This document shows positions 15,672-23,964 of a stretch of 25,128 nt of DNA, one piece after another (the first letter of the stretch is position 1; every line of letters begins with the position of its first letter). The notes below the pieces were generated by a model that ran no database searches, was not told where the DNA came from, and saw nothing but the letters and a program-made list of their open reading frames with translations. Origin of the DNA: Flavobacteriales bacterium. GTDB taxonomy: Bacteria; Bacteroidota; Bacteroidia; Flavobacteriales_D; CANHHI01. The stretch is taken from assembly GCA_947460225.1 (NCBI GenBank), contig CANHHI010000006.1, positions 1 through 25,128 of the forward strand. Reading direction: 5' to 3'. A program made the translations under genes and the position numbers.

Positions 15672-17026
15672 TGCAAGTACCCAAGGATTTTCTAAGGCTA
15701 CTGGAAGCGGTATTGCCACAAGCAGAAACCGAAACATATCTATCGGCTTTGGACAAGGCAAGCCCAACAAGTTTACGCATCAACACCAACAAATACACTT
15801 CCTTAGGGCATTTAAACATAGACCAGCCTGTGCCTTGGTGTGCAAGCGGTTTTTATTTACAAGAAAGACCAAAGTTTTACAAAGACCCTTTTTGGCATGG
15901 GGGTGCTTACTACGTGCAAGAGGCGGGCTCTATGTTTTTGGAAGTTTTTTATCAGCAATTTTTAAAAGACAAAGAAACCATAAAAATCCTAGACGCATGC
16001 GCTGCACCCGGCGGAAAAACCACACACGCATTGGATTATTTTTCGGGACGAAACTTTTTGCTATTTGCCAATGAATTTGAACGATTAAGGGCAGATATTT
16101 TGCGGGAAAACTTGAACCGCTGGGGTTCAGCGAATACGGTGGTTACCAGCAATAAAATCAGCGATTATGCAAAATATTGTAAAGATTTTTTTGATTTAAT
16201 TATTTTAGACGTGCCTTGTTCTGGAGAAGGCATGTTTAGAAAAGAGCCACAAGCCCTGACACACTGGTCTATGAAAAACGTACAGCAATGTTGTGAAAGA
16301 AGTTTAGATTTGTTAGCAAATGCTTGGGAAAGTTTAACAGAAGACGGTTTTTTGATATACAGCACCTGCACGCATAATGCGCTAGAAAATGAAGCAGTGC
16401 TTGAAAAATTTGCTGCCCAACATGAAATTTGTTTTCTCGCATTGCAAGATGTGCCAGAAGCAGTCAAAATATATCAACAGGGCGAAGTCATCGGCTATCG
16501 TTTTTTTCCACACCACACAGCAAGCGAAGGGTTTTTTGTGTCTTTTTTACAAAAAAAAGAAAAAACGAACGCAAAAACCTTAAAAAAACAAAATAGTTTA
16601 TTAAAAGAATATAAAAACGCTTTGCCTTTTGCGCTGTACGCCGAGCAAAAAGCGTTTGCACATAGCAATGGGGGCATTTTTGCCTTAACAGACAAGCATA
16701 TACAAGCTATTAGCCCATTTATTGAACATTTGTACGTTTTGCAACTGGGCATACCCCTAGGCGAACTCAAAGGCAATGATTTTGTGGTACACCCTGCATC
16801 TGCATTGGCACAAGAAAAATATATACAGATAAATTTACCCAAAAACGAACTAGCATTAGCCGATAGTTTGCGTTATTTGCAGGGAGATAATCACATAGCC
16901 ACCCAAGGGCAAAAAGGCTATCAAATAATATGCTACCAAGGATTAAATCTAGGTTGGGTAAAGCATATAGACAACAGATGCAATAACCTATATCCAAAAC
17001 CTTGGCGAATTAAAAATATTGGCTGA
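15671..17026 (+). CDS. RsmF-like rRNA (cytosine-C5) methyltransferase
   Basis: 451 aa from the ATG at 15671; the frame is open further upstream but that part lies inside maf. It is a NOL1/NOP2/Sun-family enzyme that methylates C5 of a cytosine in rRNA with SAM. It has an N-terminal RNA-binding part, SAM motif I DACAAPGGKTTH (109-119), motif IV DVPCSGEGMF with C183, and motif VI YSTCTHNALENE with the catalytic C233. The C-terminal part has a PUA-like region ending LGWVKHIDNRCNNLYP, as in RsmF of Firmicutes and Bacteroidota. The target base cannot be told from sequence. Two A-runs (eight A at 16551-16558 and a nearby shorter one) lie in its linker region. Confidence 0.9.
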   Translation: MQVPKDFLRLLEAVLPQAETETYLSALDKASPTSLRINTNKYTSLGHLNIDQPVPWCASGFYLQERPKFYKDPFWHGGAYYVQEAGSMFLEVFYQQFLKDKETIKILDACAAPGGKTTHALDYFSGRNFLLFANEFERLRADILRENLNRWGSANTVVTSNKISDYAKYCKDFFDLIILDVPCSGEGMFRKEPQALTHWSMKNVQQCCERSLDLLANAWESLTEDGFLIYSTCTHNALENEAVLEKFAAQHEICFLALQDVPEAVKIYQQGEVIGYRFFPHHTASEGFFVSFLQKKEKTNAKTLKKQNSLLKEYKNALPFALYAEQKAFAHSNGGIFALTDKHIQAISPFIEHLYVLQLGIPLGELKGNDFVVHPASALAQEKYIQINLPKNELALADSLRYLQGDNHIATQGQKGYQIICYQGLNLGWVKHIDNRCNNLYPKPWRIKNIG

Positions 17027-17033
17027 AAAAAGT

Positions 17034-17041
17034 TATCTTTG
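17034..17041 (+). promoter_or_regulatory. -7 box TATCTTTG, 4 nt before the barrel gene
   Basis: TATCTTTG lies in the 19-bp gap after the methyltransferase gene and ends only 4 nt before ATG 17046. With a start about 5-6 nt after the box the mRNA would begin at or next to the ATG. No good -33 TTG lies at 19-21 nt, so strength is uncertain. Confidence 0.4.
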
Positions 17042-17045
17042 CAAT

Positions 17046-18104
17046 ATGAATATTTGGTTACGCCGTTTTTTGGCTGTTTTTGCACTATTTTTTGTAGCCC
17101 AAAGCGTTGCAAAAGCCCAAGATTTAATTGGAGATTTCAACGCAGATGTGTTTTTTGACAATCGGGAATACATGAACTTTTCAGAAACAACACCAGAAAC
17201 TATTTTTGGCTTGCGCCTAGCCCCCACCATTGGCATTAGTTTAGATTCCGTGCATATTTTCAAAATCGGGGTAAATCCACTCTTTGAATTTGGCTCCAGA
17301 AAACGAGTTGGTGATATTGCGCCTATCGCTTATTATCAATTTCATAAAAAAGTGTTGAATGAAAAATTACAAATAGATTTTTTGTTTGGTATGTTTGCCA
17401 GAACGCCTTGGCTAGATGAAAATCCACGATTTTTACTCAATGATACTTTGCAGTATTATAAACCCAACATAGAGGGTGCTTTGTTGCGCCTAGCTTATGG
17501 CAAAAAATCTTATTTTTCGTTATGGACAGACTGGACACTCCGACAAACAGACCGAGATAGGGAAAATTTTTTATCGGGTATCACAGGCAAACAATACATA
17601 AAAGATTTTTTCCTAGGCTATGCACTTACTTTGTTTCACAATGCAAATCCAGGCAAACCTCAACCTGATGATGCTTATATTCAAGACAATTATGGGCATT
17701 ATTTGAACATTGGTTTTGAAAAAAAAGACTGGGGTAAATTGAAATTGTTGCACATCAGCACAGGACACGCCATAAGTGCGTTTAGGGATAGAGGCTTAGA
17801 GGATAATTTTCATATTTCTCACGGTTTACTCAGCAATGTGGCGGTGCATTATTGGCACGTCAAGTTAATTGGCACGCATTATTGGGCAAATAATCCAGCC
17901 ATACTACGCTGGGGCGATAAATTTTACAAAGCCACGCAATATGGCAGAATAGACTTACAAGGTTTGATGAATAGCCAAAAATGGAATGTGCAATTTATGC
18001 TTGGATTTTCTTTGCATTTCACAAAATATGGCATAGACCATACACAATATGTCAAAGTCGGCTATCATTTAAATTACTTAAATAAATCTTTAAAGAAAGC
18101 ATAA
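17046..18104 (+). CDS. uncharacterised outer-membrane beta-barrel candidate
   Basis: 352 aa. The start at 17046 gives a good signal peptide (MNIWLRRFLAVFALFFVAQ, cleavage near AKAQ). The mature protein is rich in aromatic residues on short alternating strands (for example IAPIAYYQFHKKV, IDFLFGMFARTPW, YFSLWTDWTLRQ, VQFMLGFSLHFTKYG, YVKVGYHLNYL), consistent with a barrel of perhaps 12-16 strands; the count is a rough reading. It has many histidines and tryptophans in what would be the loops (HISTGHAISAF, HYWHVKLIGTHYW). I do not recognise the family. Lpd follows after 36 bp, but a functional link is not evident. Confidence 0.75.
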   Translation: MNIWLRRFLAVFALFFVAQSVAKAQDLIGDFNADVFFDNREYMNFSETTPETIFGLRLAPTIGISLDSVHIFKIGVNPLFEFGSRKRVGDIAPIAYYQFHKKVLNEKLQIDFLFGMFARTPWLDENPRFLLNDTLQYYKPNIEGALLRLAYGKKSYFSLWTDWTLRQTDRDRENFLSGITGKQYIKDFFLGYALTLFHNANPGKPQPDDAYIQDNYGHYLNIGFEKKDWGKLKLLHISTGHAISAFRDRGLEDNFHISHGLLSNVAVHYWHVKLIGTHYWANNPAILRWGDKFYKATQYGRIDLQGLMNSQKWNVQFMLGFSLHFTKYGIDHTQYVKVGYHLNYLNKSLKKA

Positions 18105-18140
18105 AGTTAAAGAAAACCTTCAATTATCATCTTGAAACAC

Positions 18141-19532
18141 ATGAAAAAATACGATGTAATCATTTTGGGCAGTGGTCCTGGTGGATATGTAGCAGCCATA
18201 AGAGCAGCACAATTGGGCTTCAAAACAGCCATTATAGAAAAAGAAAGTTTGGGCGGAATATGCCTGAATTGGGGTTGTATTCCCACAAAAGCCTTGCTGA
18301 AAAGTGCCAGCGTTTTTGAAACCTTAAACCACGCAAGCGATTACGGGATTTTTGCCGAAAATTTGCGTGCAGATTTTTCAGCCATCATCAAACGCAGTAG
18401 AGATGTGGCAGCTGGCATGAGCAAAGGCGTACAATTTTTAATGCAGAAAAATAAAATTGAAGTTATTCAAGGCTTTGGGGAAATTCTACCAGGTAAAAAA
18501 GTGCTGGTAAAAAAACAAGACAACACCGAAGAGACCTTAGAAGGTACACATATTGTTTTGGCAACTGGCGCACGAAGTAGAGAACTGCCCAACCTCAAAC
18601 AAGACGGCGAAAAAATCATTGGATATAGGAAAGCCATGAGTTTAGCCAAACAGCCCAAAAGTATGGTGATTGTAGGTTCTGGGGCAATAGGCATGGAATT
18701 TGCTTATTTTTACAGCAGTTTAGGCACAAAAGTAACCGTTGTAGAATATTTGCCTAATATATTGCCTTTGGAAGATGAAGAAGTGTCAAAAGCCGTAGAA
18801 AAAATCTACAAAAAGAAAGGCATAGAAATTTTAACGCAAACCGAGGTAATGGGTGTAAATACCACTGGAAAAGATTGTGTGGTACAACTCAAAACCGCAA
18901 AAGGCGAAGAAAAAATAGAAGCGGAAATCGTGCTTAGTGCCGTGGGCATTCAGCCAAATCTAGAAAATATTGGCTTAGAAGAGGTGGGCATCGCACTAGA
19001 CAAAGGGCGTATAAAAGTTGATGCGTACTACCAAACCAACATGCCTGGTTACTACGCCATTGGCGATATTATTGCCACCCCCGCTTTGGCACACGTCGCA
19101 TCTAGCGAAGCCATTACTTGCATAGAAAAAATAAAAGGTTTGCACGTAGAGCCTATTGATTACACAAATATTCCCGCTTGTACCTATTGCGTGCCCGAAG
19201 TGGCATCGGTGGGCTACAACGAGAAAACCGCCCAAGAGAAAGGCTACAAAATCAAAGTGGGCAAATTTCCTTTTTCGGCATCGGGCAAAGCCTCTGCCAT
19301 GGGCAACAAAGACGGTTTTGTCAAATTGATTTTTGAAGAAAAAACAGGGGAAATACTTGGTGCGCACATGTTGGGGGCAAACGTAACGGAAATGATTGCC
19401 GAAATTGTTGCTCTGCGCAAGCTAGAAGCGACAGGGCATGAAATCATCAAAACCATGCACCCACACCCTACCCTTAGCGAAGCGGTGATGGAAGCGGCAG
19501 CGGCAGCTTATGGCGAAGTGATACATTTGTAA
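18141..19532 (+). CDS. lpdA: dihydrolipoyl dehydrogenase (E3)
   Basis: 463 aa from the ATG at 18141 (an in-frame TTG at 18132 would add three residues). This FAD flavoprotein reoxidises dihydrolipoamide with NAD+ in the pyruvate, 2-oxoglutarate or branched-chain dehydrogenase complexes and the glycine cleavage system, in the cytoplasm. FAD site ILGSGPGGYVAA (8-19); redox-active disulfide GGICLNWGCIPTK with C41 and C46; NAD site IVGSGAIGMEFAY; second FAD motif AIGDI; and the catalytic His-Glu pair in HPHPTLSE (H442, E447). All active residues are present. The E1 and E2 partners are not in this window. It ends in a strong terminator. Confidence 0.96.
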   Translation: MKKYDVIILGSGPGGYVAAIRAAQLGFKTAIIEKESLGGICLNWGCIPTKALLKSASVFETLNHASDYGIFAENLRADFSAIIKRSRDVAAGMSKGVQFLMQKNKIEVIQGFGEILPGKKVLVKKQDNTEETLEGTHIVLATGARSRELPNLKQDGEKIIGYRKAMSLAKQPKSMVIVGSGAIGMEFAYFYSSLGTKVTVVEYLPNILPLEDEEVSKAVEKIYKKKGIEILTQTEVMGVNTTGKDCVVQLKTAKGEEKIEAEIVLSAVGIQPNLENIGLEEVGIALDKGRIKVDAYYQTNMPGYYAIGDIIATPALAHVASSEAITCIEKIKGLHVEPIDYTNIPACTYCVPEVASVGYNEKTAQEKGYKIKVGKFPFSASGKASAMGNKDGFVKLIFEEKTGEILGAHMLGANVTEMIAEIVALRKLEATGHEIIKTMHPHPTLSEAVMEAAAAAYGEVIHL

Positions 19533-19545
19533 TCAAAAATACTTA

Positions 19546-19575
19546 AAAACCTCCCTTTCGGGAGGTTTTGTTTTT
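19546..19575 (+). terminator. strong bidirectional intrinsic terminator
   Basis: A 10-bp stem (19546-19555 with 19560-19569; core ACCTCCC/GGGAGGT) around a TTTC loop, followed by TTTTGTTTTT. It lies 14 bp past the lpdA stop. On the minus strand it has a GAAA tetraloop and is followed by TTTTT, so it can also stop the leftward glf transcript, which ends 55 bp away. Confidence 0.9.
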
Positions 19576-19629
19576 AACTTGTCTACAGCGTCAACTCAAA
19601 ATAGAATATCTCAGGAAAAATATATAACC

Positions 19630-20736
19630 CTATGATAGAAATCGTTTAACCTTAGCCAAAGCACTGCCAATAATTTGGTGCATATCGTAATACTTATACT
19701 CTGCCAAACGACCGCCAAAGATAACATGGGGCGTATTTCTCGCCATTTCTTCATATTTGGCAAACAAACTGTTATTCACACTGTCATTTATCGGGTAATA
19801 AGGCTCTTTGCCAACCGCAAAATCATCGGGATACTCACGGGTAATAACTGTACTCGCTTGTGTGCCAAATTCAAAATGCTTGTGCTCAATAATGCGGGTA
19901 TAAGGAATATCTCTTTCTGTATAATTAACAACCGCATTGCCCTGAAAATTTTCCATCTGCAAATGCGCATGTTCAAAACGCAAACTCCTATACGCAAGCA
20001 TACCTTCTGAAAAGCCAAAAAACTCATCGATTTTACCAGTAAAGACAATTTCATCTGCTAGCTGTTCCAATTCATTGCGGTCTGCAAAAAAATCAACGCC
20101 CAAGCGCACCTCTACACCTTGCAGCAGACCCTCTATAATTTTATTGTAGCCCCCTTCTGGAATGCCTTGGTATTTGTCATTAAAATAGTTGTTGTCGTAT
20201 GTAAAACGCAAAGGCAAACGTTTGATTATAAACGCAGGCAAATCCTTAGCTGAACAACCCCATTGTTTTTCCGTATAGCCTTTTATCAATTTCTCGTAAA
20301 TATCTGTGCCAACCATGGAGATAGCCATTTCCTCTAAATTTCTTGGCTCGCTAATATTGGCTTGTTTGACTTGCTCTTGTATTTTTTGCTGTGCTTCTTG
20401 CGGAGTAATTACACCCCACATTTGGTAAAACGTATTCATGTTAAACGGCAAATTGTACAATTTGCCCGAATGAATGGCAACAGGGCTGTTGGTATATCTA
20501 TTAAAAGGCGTGAATTGGTTCACATAGTCCCAAATACCCTTGTCGTTGGTGTGGAAAATATGCGCACCGTATTGATGAACCTGAATACCCGCAATATCTT
20601 TGCAATACACATTGCCCCCAGCATGATGACGCTTGTCTATCACCAAACATTTTTTGCCTTTTTTCGTGGCTTCATGGGCAAAAACAGCACCAAAAAGTCC
20701 AGAGCCAACAATCAAATAATCGTAATTTTTAAGCAT
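19630..20736 (-). CDS. glf: UDP-galactopyranose mutase
   Basis: 368 aa, the usual size. A reduced-FAD enzyme that converts UDP-galactopyranose to UDP-galactofuranose for surface glycans. FAD loop VGSGLFGAVFA (10-20), HIFHTND (59-65), YTEKQWG (154-160) with the substrate-stacking W159, the phosphate-binding arginines R173 (KRLPLR) and R281 (YTRIIEHKHF), and FGGRLAEYKYYDMHQ (340-354) near the C-terminus. It is 16 bp downstream of a glycosyltransferase gene in the same direction, so the two probably form one unit in which the transferase uses the sugar made here. I see no promoter of its own. Confidence 0.95.
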   Translation of the reverse strand: MLKNYDYLIVGSGLFGAVFAHEATKKGKKCLVIDKRHHAGGNVYCKDIAGIQVHQYGAHIFHTNDKGIWDYVNQFTPFNRYTNSPVAIHSGKLYNLPFNMNTFYQMWGVITPQEAQQKIQEQVKQANISEPRNLEEMAISMVGTDIYEKLIKGYTEKQWGCSAKDLPAFIIKRLPLRFTYDNNYFNDKYQGIPEGGYNKIIEGLLQGVEVRLGVDFFADRNELEQLADEIVFTGKIDEFFGFSEGMLAYRSLRFEHAHLQMENFQGNAVVNYTERDIPYTRIIEHKHFEFGTQASTVITREYPDDFAVGKEPYYPINDSVNNSLFAKYEEMARNTPHVIFGGRLAEYKYYDMHQIIGSALAKVKRFLS

Positions 20737-20752
20737 TATTTAAGAAATAATT

Positions 20753-22150
20753 TTATTTAAATAAGCGTTTATTAACAAGTTTAACCAGCCATTTCCAACG
20801 CAAGGCAATACCAAAAAACATAAGCATTTTACTAGACCAAAATTTTTCATAATGTTTACGTAAAGTCAAAACTGACTGCATAAATGCGTGTCTATGGATA
20901 TTAAAATCATCAAACATGCGCCCCATGTAATCGTTGAGTAATTTTTTTTCTATTGCTTGCAAGCCAAACCTATGGCAAGACATTCTTGCCAATAACAAAT
21001 TACTAAGAACCCCTTCATTTTTATTGTCTGCTTGATGATAAAAATCATTCAAAATATTAAAGATATCAAAAAGCACAAACAACCGCTCATCACGAGTACT
21101 TAACGTATCTTGACCTGGTCTGTCTATTCTGTAATTATACAGGGTATCTGGAATAGCTAAAAAAGAAGTACATAAAGAAAATACTTCGAAACAAAAAGGT
21201 AAATCGTCAAAACGCTTAATTTCTTCGTGAAACTTTATATTATTTTCTTTTAAAAAAGATACGGCATATAGACGCCTCCAAATACCAAACTGATTAATTC
21301 CATATATTGAATAATTTGGAGTTTCTGCAATATAAGGTTTACAAAAAAACGGCGTAAGACGCTTGTCTTCAACATTAGCAGAAATTTGATTGGTTTGATT
21401 GTAGCAATGATTATAGCCACATTGCACAACTTGACATTGGCTAAACACAGCATGAATGTGTAATTTTTCAATAAACTGAGGCTCTACAAAATCATCAGGG
21501 TCAATAAACGCAACATATCTACCTTTGGCATGGCGCAAGCCAAAAGCCCTAGCCGAAGCACAGCCTCCATTGGGTTTATCTAGAATTTGTACGCGTGCAT
21601 CTTTTTGCTGTATTTTCTGCAAAACATCACGAGAATGATCCGTTGCACCGTCATTGACCGCTAAAAACTCAACAAAATCGTATGGAAAAGATATAAAATT
21701 TTCAAAACATTTTTCCAAATAACCTGCAACATTATACACAGGAAAAACAAAACTCAATTCATGTGTATATATTGTAAAGTCATAATGCAGAAAAGAAAAA
21801 TCTCCATAAGCAAATGCACGTATAAGTAAAAAATCACAATGCTTTCTAAGTTCACACCATGCCTGATATTGCTCCTCTAAACCATTCAGATGAGCAATAT
21901 CACAACACAAAAATGTAACTTTTGAACCTAAATCAGCTTTTTTTGCTTCAAAATCTGTAAAACTATCAAAAACCAAACAAGTTTTTGCAGAATCCTTACC
22001 TATGACAAAAGAAGACAATGGATAAGTACTTACAAAATTGACGTGTTTTTTAGAAAGAATTTCTATAAAAACATTATCCTCATTGAGAAATACAGATAGA
22101 GAAAGAGGAAAGTCAGAGCTTTCCAAAAACAATTCTTGTTTAGATGGCAT
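20753..22150 (-). CDS. GT2 glycosyltransferase with an unknown N-terminal domain
   Basis: 465 aa. Residues about 130-330 are a GT-A family 2 transferase: ELSFVFPVYNVAGYLEKC (131-148), AVNDGATDHS (164-173), LDKPNGGCASARAFGL (190-205), and the metal-binding DPD of FIDPDDF (D217, D219). Residues 1-130 are not part of the GT fold and I do not recognise them; a YTHELSF linker joins the two. The C-terminal part (about 330-465) is mostly helical with a basic end (ALRWKWLVKLVNKR) that could sit on the membrane. Because glf follows at once, a galactofuranosyltransferase role is plausible but not shown. It reads more AT-rich than the holB-ricT genes to its right; acquisition by transfer is possible, not demonstrated. 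Confidence 0.88.
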   Translation of the reverse strand: MPSKQELFLESSDFPLSLSVFLNEDNVFIEILSKKHVNFVSTYPLSSFVIGKDSAKTCLVFDSFTDFEAKKADLGSKVTFLCCDIAHLNGLEEQYQAWCELRKHCDFLLIRAFAYGDFSFLHYDFTIYTHELSFVFPVYNVAGYLEKCFENFISFPYDFVEFLAVNDGATDHSRDVLQKIQQKDARVQILDKPNGGCASARAFGLRHAKGRYVAFIDPDDFVEPQFIEKLHIHAVFSQCQVVQCGYNHCYNQTNQISANVEDKRLTPFFCKPYIAETPNYSIYGINQFGIWRRLYAVSFLKENNIKFHEEIKRFDDLPFCFEVFSLCTSFLAIPDTLYNYRIDRPGQDTLSTRDERLFVLFDIFNILNDFYHQADNKNEGVLSNLLLARMSCHRFGLQAIEKKLLNDYMGRMFDDFNIHRHAFMQSVLTLRKHYEKFWSSKMLMFFGIALRWKWLVKLVNKRLFK

Positions 22151-22172
22151 GTTATTTTATTTATTTTTTACA

Positions 22173-22180
22173 CAAAGATA
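22173..22180 (-). promoter_or_regulatory. -7 box TATCTTTG for the GT-glf pair
   Basis: On the minus strand TATCTTTG ends 22 nt before the ATG at 22150, in the 69-bp gap after gldH. No clear TTG is seen at -33. No terminator hairpin separates it from gldH, so read-through from holB-ricT-gldH is possible. Confidence 0.45.
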
Positions 22181-22219
22181 TTTTACAAACTGCTTAAAAT
22201 TAGCTTTTTCGCCAATCAA

Positions 22220-22681
22220 TCACCGCACAGGCTCCAAACAAAAGCCAACATCTACCACGCCCAAAAGATTTTCATCACGCATGGCTTGCTCAAAGACCAC
22301 TTTGTACGTGCCCGCTTGCTGAACCTCAAACAATTTATAGCGTATTCGGTTAAAAAAAAGCCCTGCATTGCCTTTGCCTGTGTATCTACCCGTTTCAGGG
22401 TTTTGCAACAAAAAGCGCAACGTATCCCTTTGGGTTTTGCCATTGGGGTAAGTCAAATCCGCAAATACATTTAAATTGTGATATGGATACTGCAAATCAT
22501 GGCGCAAATTAATATTGAGATAATAATTTTTGCTCGGGTCTGGCACCTGAAAAGTAAAAGACACCGCACTGTCTCTATGCCAGATTTGATTGGGTATAGA
22601 CGCATTTTTTTCATACACACAAGGGCTTTGGCATTGCCAAAAAATACCCATGCACAAACTAACAAAAAATATATTTTTCAT
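22220..22681 (-). CDS. gldH: gliding motility lipoprotein GldH
   Basis: 153 aa. GldH is a lipoprotein needed for gliding in Flavobacterium johnsoniae. The body matches the family: CVYEKN after the leader, IWHRDSAVSFTFQVPD, YYLNINLRHDLQYPYHNLNV, DTLRFLL and AGTYKVVFEQAMRDENLLGV with a final VGFCLEPV. C17 is the best candidate for the lipidated cysteine by its distance to the VY motif, but the residues before it (I-F-W-Q) are not a standard lipobox. It is 3 bp downstream of ricT. GldH homologues also occur in non-gliding Bacteroidota, so its presence does not prove motility. Other gld/spr genes are not in the window. Confidence 0.88.
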   Translation of the reverse strand: MKNIFFVSLCMGIFWQCQSPCVYEKNASIPNQIWHRDSAVSFTFQVPDPSKNYYLNINLRHDLQYPYHNLNVFADLTYPNGKTQRDTLRFLLQNPETGRYTGKGNAGLFFNRIRYKLFEVQQAGTYKVVFEQAMRDENLLGVVDVGFCLEPVR

Positions 22682-22684
22682 ACA

Positions 22685-23953
22685 CTAAGATTCCGTTTTG
22701 GGTTTGGTGTCTCTATCATTTCTGCGGAAACGCCCGCCACCTCTGTCTGTTTTATTTTGCGTAGCCCCTGCGTCTTTTTTATAATTTTCCCTGCCTCTAT
22801 ACGGTTTTCGCTTTGGCAAAGCAGCTTCAGCAGAAATAAATTCTTTGGTTTTTTGCGGGTCAAAACGCCCATTGCCGTGTTCACGCCTCAATTGATTTTT
22901 AGGTCCTTGCCCATCTAAATGCCCTTGCCTTACCGCCTCCAAAGACGCAGGAATAATACCCTGTTTGTTCAAGGAAGCTATGGTTTTTGCCAGTGCAGGC
23001 TCCACAGGCAAGAGTGCCGTAATGCCTTGGGAAGATGTGAAATGATACCAAGCCTGCCTTTTAAGCACGTCTGCTTTAAAAAACACCCCCTTGCCCTCTT
23101 GGGTCAGCAAAGGAATTTCTATTTCCAAAAAATCGCCAAAAGCTTCCACGTACATGTCCAGTTCATAGTTGAGGCAACATTTTAATTTGCCACATTGTCC
23201 CGTCAATTTTTGTGGATTGATAGACAACTGCTGATAACGTGCCGCTGTCGTGTTTACCGTTCTAAAATCGGTAAGCCAAGTGGAACAACAGAGTTCTCTG
23301 CCACAACTGCCAATGCCCCCCACTTTTGCCGCCTCTTGGCGTGAACCAATTTGGCGCATCATCACACGAATGCCAAAAGTGCCAGAAATAACCTTGATCA
23401 ATTCTCTAAAATCCACTCGGTCTTCGGCAATGTAAAAAAATGTCGCAATCGCCCCATCTGCTTGGTATTCCACATCAGAAACTTTCATTTCTAAACGCAA
23501 TTCCTTGGCGAGCATGCGGGTTTTGAGCATGGTTTGTTCTTCTTTAAGGCGCACTTGTTGCCATTTTTCAAACTCTTCGGGCGTTGTTCGGCGCAAAATT
23601 TTGCGCAGTTTATGCCGTTCAGGGTCTATGGCTTTCTTTTTCATCTGCACCCGCACGAGCTCCCCCGTGAGCGACACACGCCCAATATCATAGCCATGGT
23701 CGCCTTCTACCGTAATCAATTCGCCTGGAAACAAATTAGGAATATAGGGATTGGCGAATATTTCTTTGCGTTCATTTTTAAAACGCACCTCCACCCAATG
23801 GGTTTTATCGGCGTAATGTTGGGGCAAGCGCATGCCTGCGAGCCAATCAAAAACCCCTAATTTATTGCAACCGCCAGAACTACACGTTCCTTGGCTCCCG
23901 CACCCTTTGGGTACGCCTGTTTTATCTGATGTGGCACAACTTGTACAAGCCAT
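22685..23953 (-). CDS. ricT: PSP1-domain protein RicT (YaaT)
   Basis: 422 aa. In B. subtilis RicT (YaaT) joins RicA and RicF in an Fe-S complex that helps RNase Y process mRNA; the role in Bacteroidota is not established. The N-terminus is cysteine rich (C3, C6, C18, C24, C29), then the PSP1 core follows, with the family's GGIGSCGRELCC (212-223) and GQCGKLKCCLNYE (252-264), giving further cysteines C217, C222, C223, C254, C259 and C260. The tail (about 375-422) is short, very basic and rich in R, K, G and N, like RNA-binding tails. It lies between holB and gldH, 11 bp after holB, the usual order in the phylum. Confidence 0.92.
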   Translation of the reverse strand: MACTSCATSDKTGVPKGCGSQGTCSSGGCNKLGVFDWLAGMRLPQHYADKTHWVEVRFKNERKEIFANPYIPNLFPGELITVEGDHGYDIGRVSLTGELVRVQMKKKAIDPERHKLRKILRRTTPEEFEKWQQVRLKEEQTMLKTRMLAKELRLEMKVSDVEYQADGAIATFFYIAEDRVDFRELIKVISGTFGIRVMMRQIGSRQEAAKVGGIGSCGRELCCSTWLTDFRTVNTTAARYQQLSINPQKLTGQCGKLKCCLNYELDMYVEAFGDFLEIEIPLLTQEGKGVFFKADVLKRQAWYHFTSSQGITALLPVEPALAKTIASLNKQGIIPASLEAVRQGHLDGQGPKNQLRREHGNGRFDPQKTKEFISAEAALPKRKPYRGRENYKKDAGATQNKTDRGGGRFRRNDRDTKPKTES

Positions 23954-23964
23954 AATGTTTGGTT

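Noticed and set aside
20362..20760. 132-codon open frame on the plus strand over glf
   Set aside because: Antisense of glf with all catalytic residues in the minus frame; no promoter or domain.
20753..22150. Mobile island around the glycosyltransferase and glf
   Set aside because: No integrase, transposase, tRNA or flanking repeats; somewhat higher AT alone is too weak.
23534..23860. 108-codon open frame on the plus strand over ricT
   Set aside because: Antisense shadow; the minus frame carries the whole PSP1 signature.
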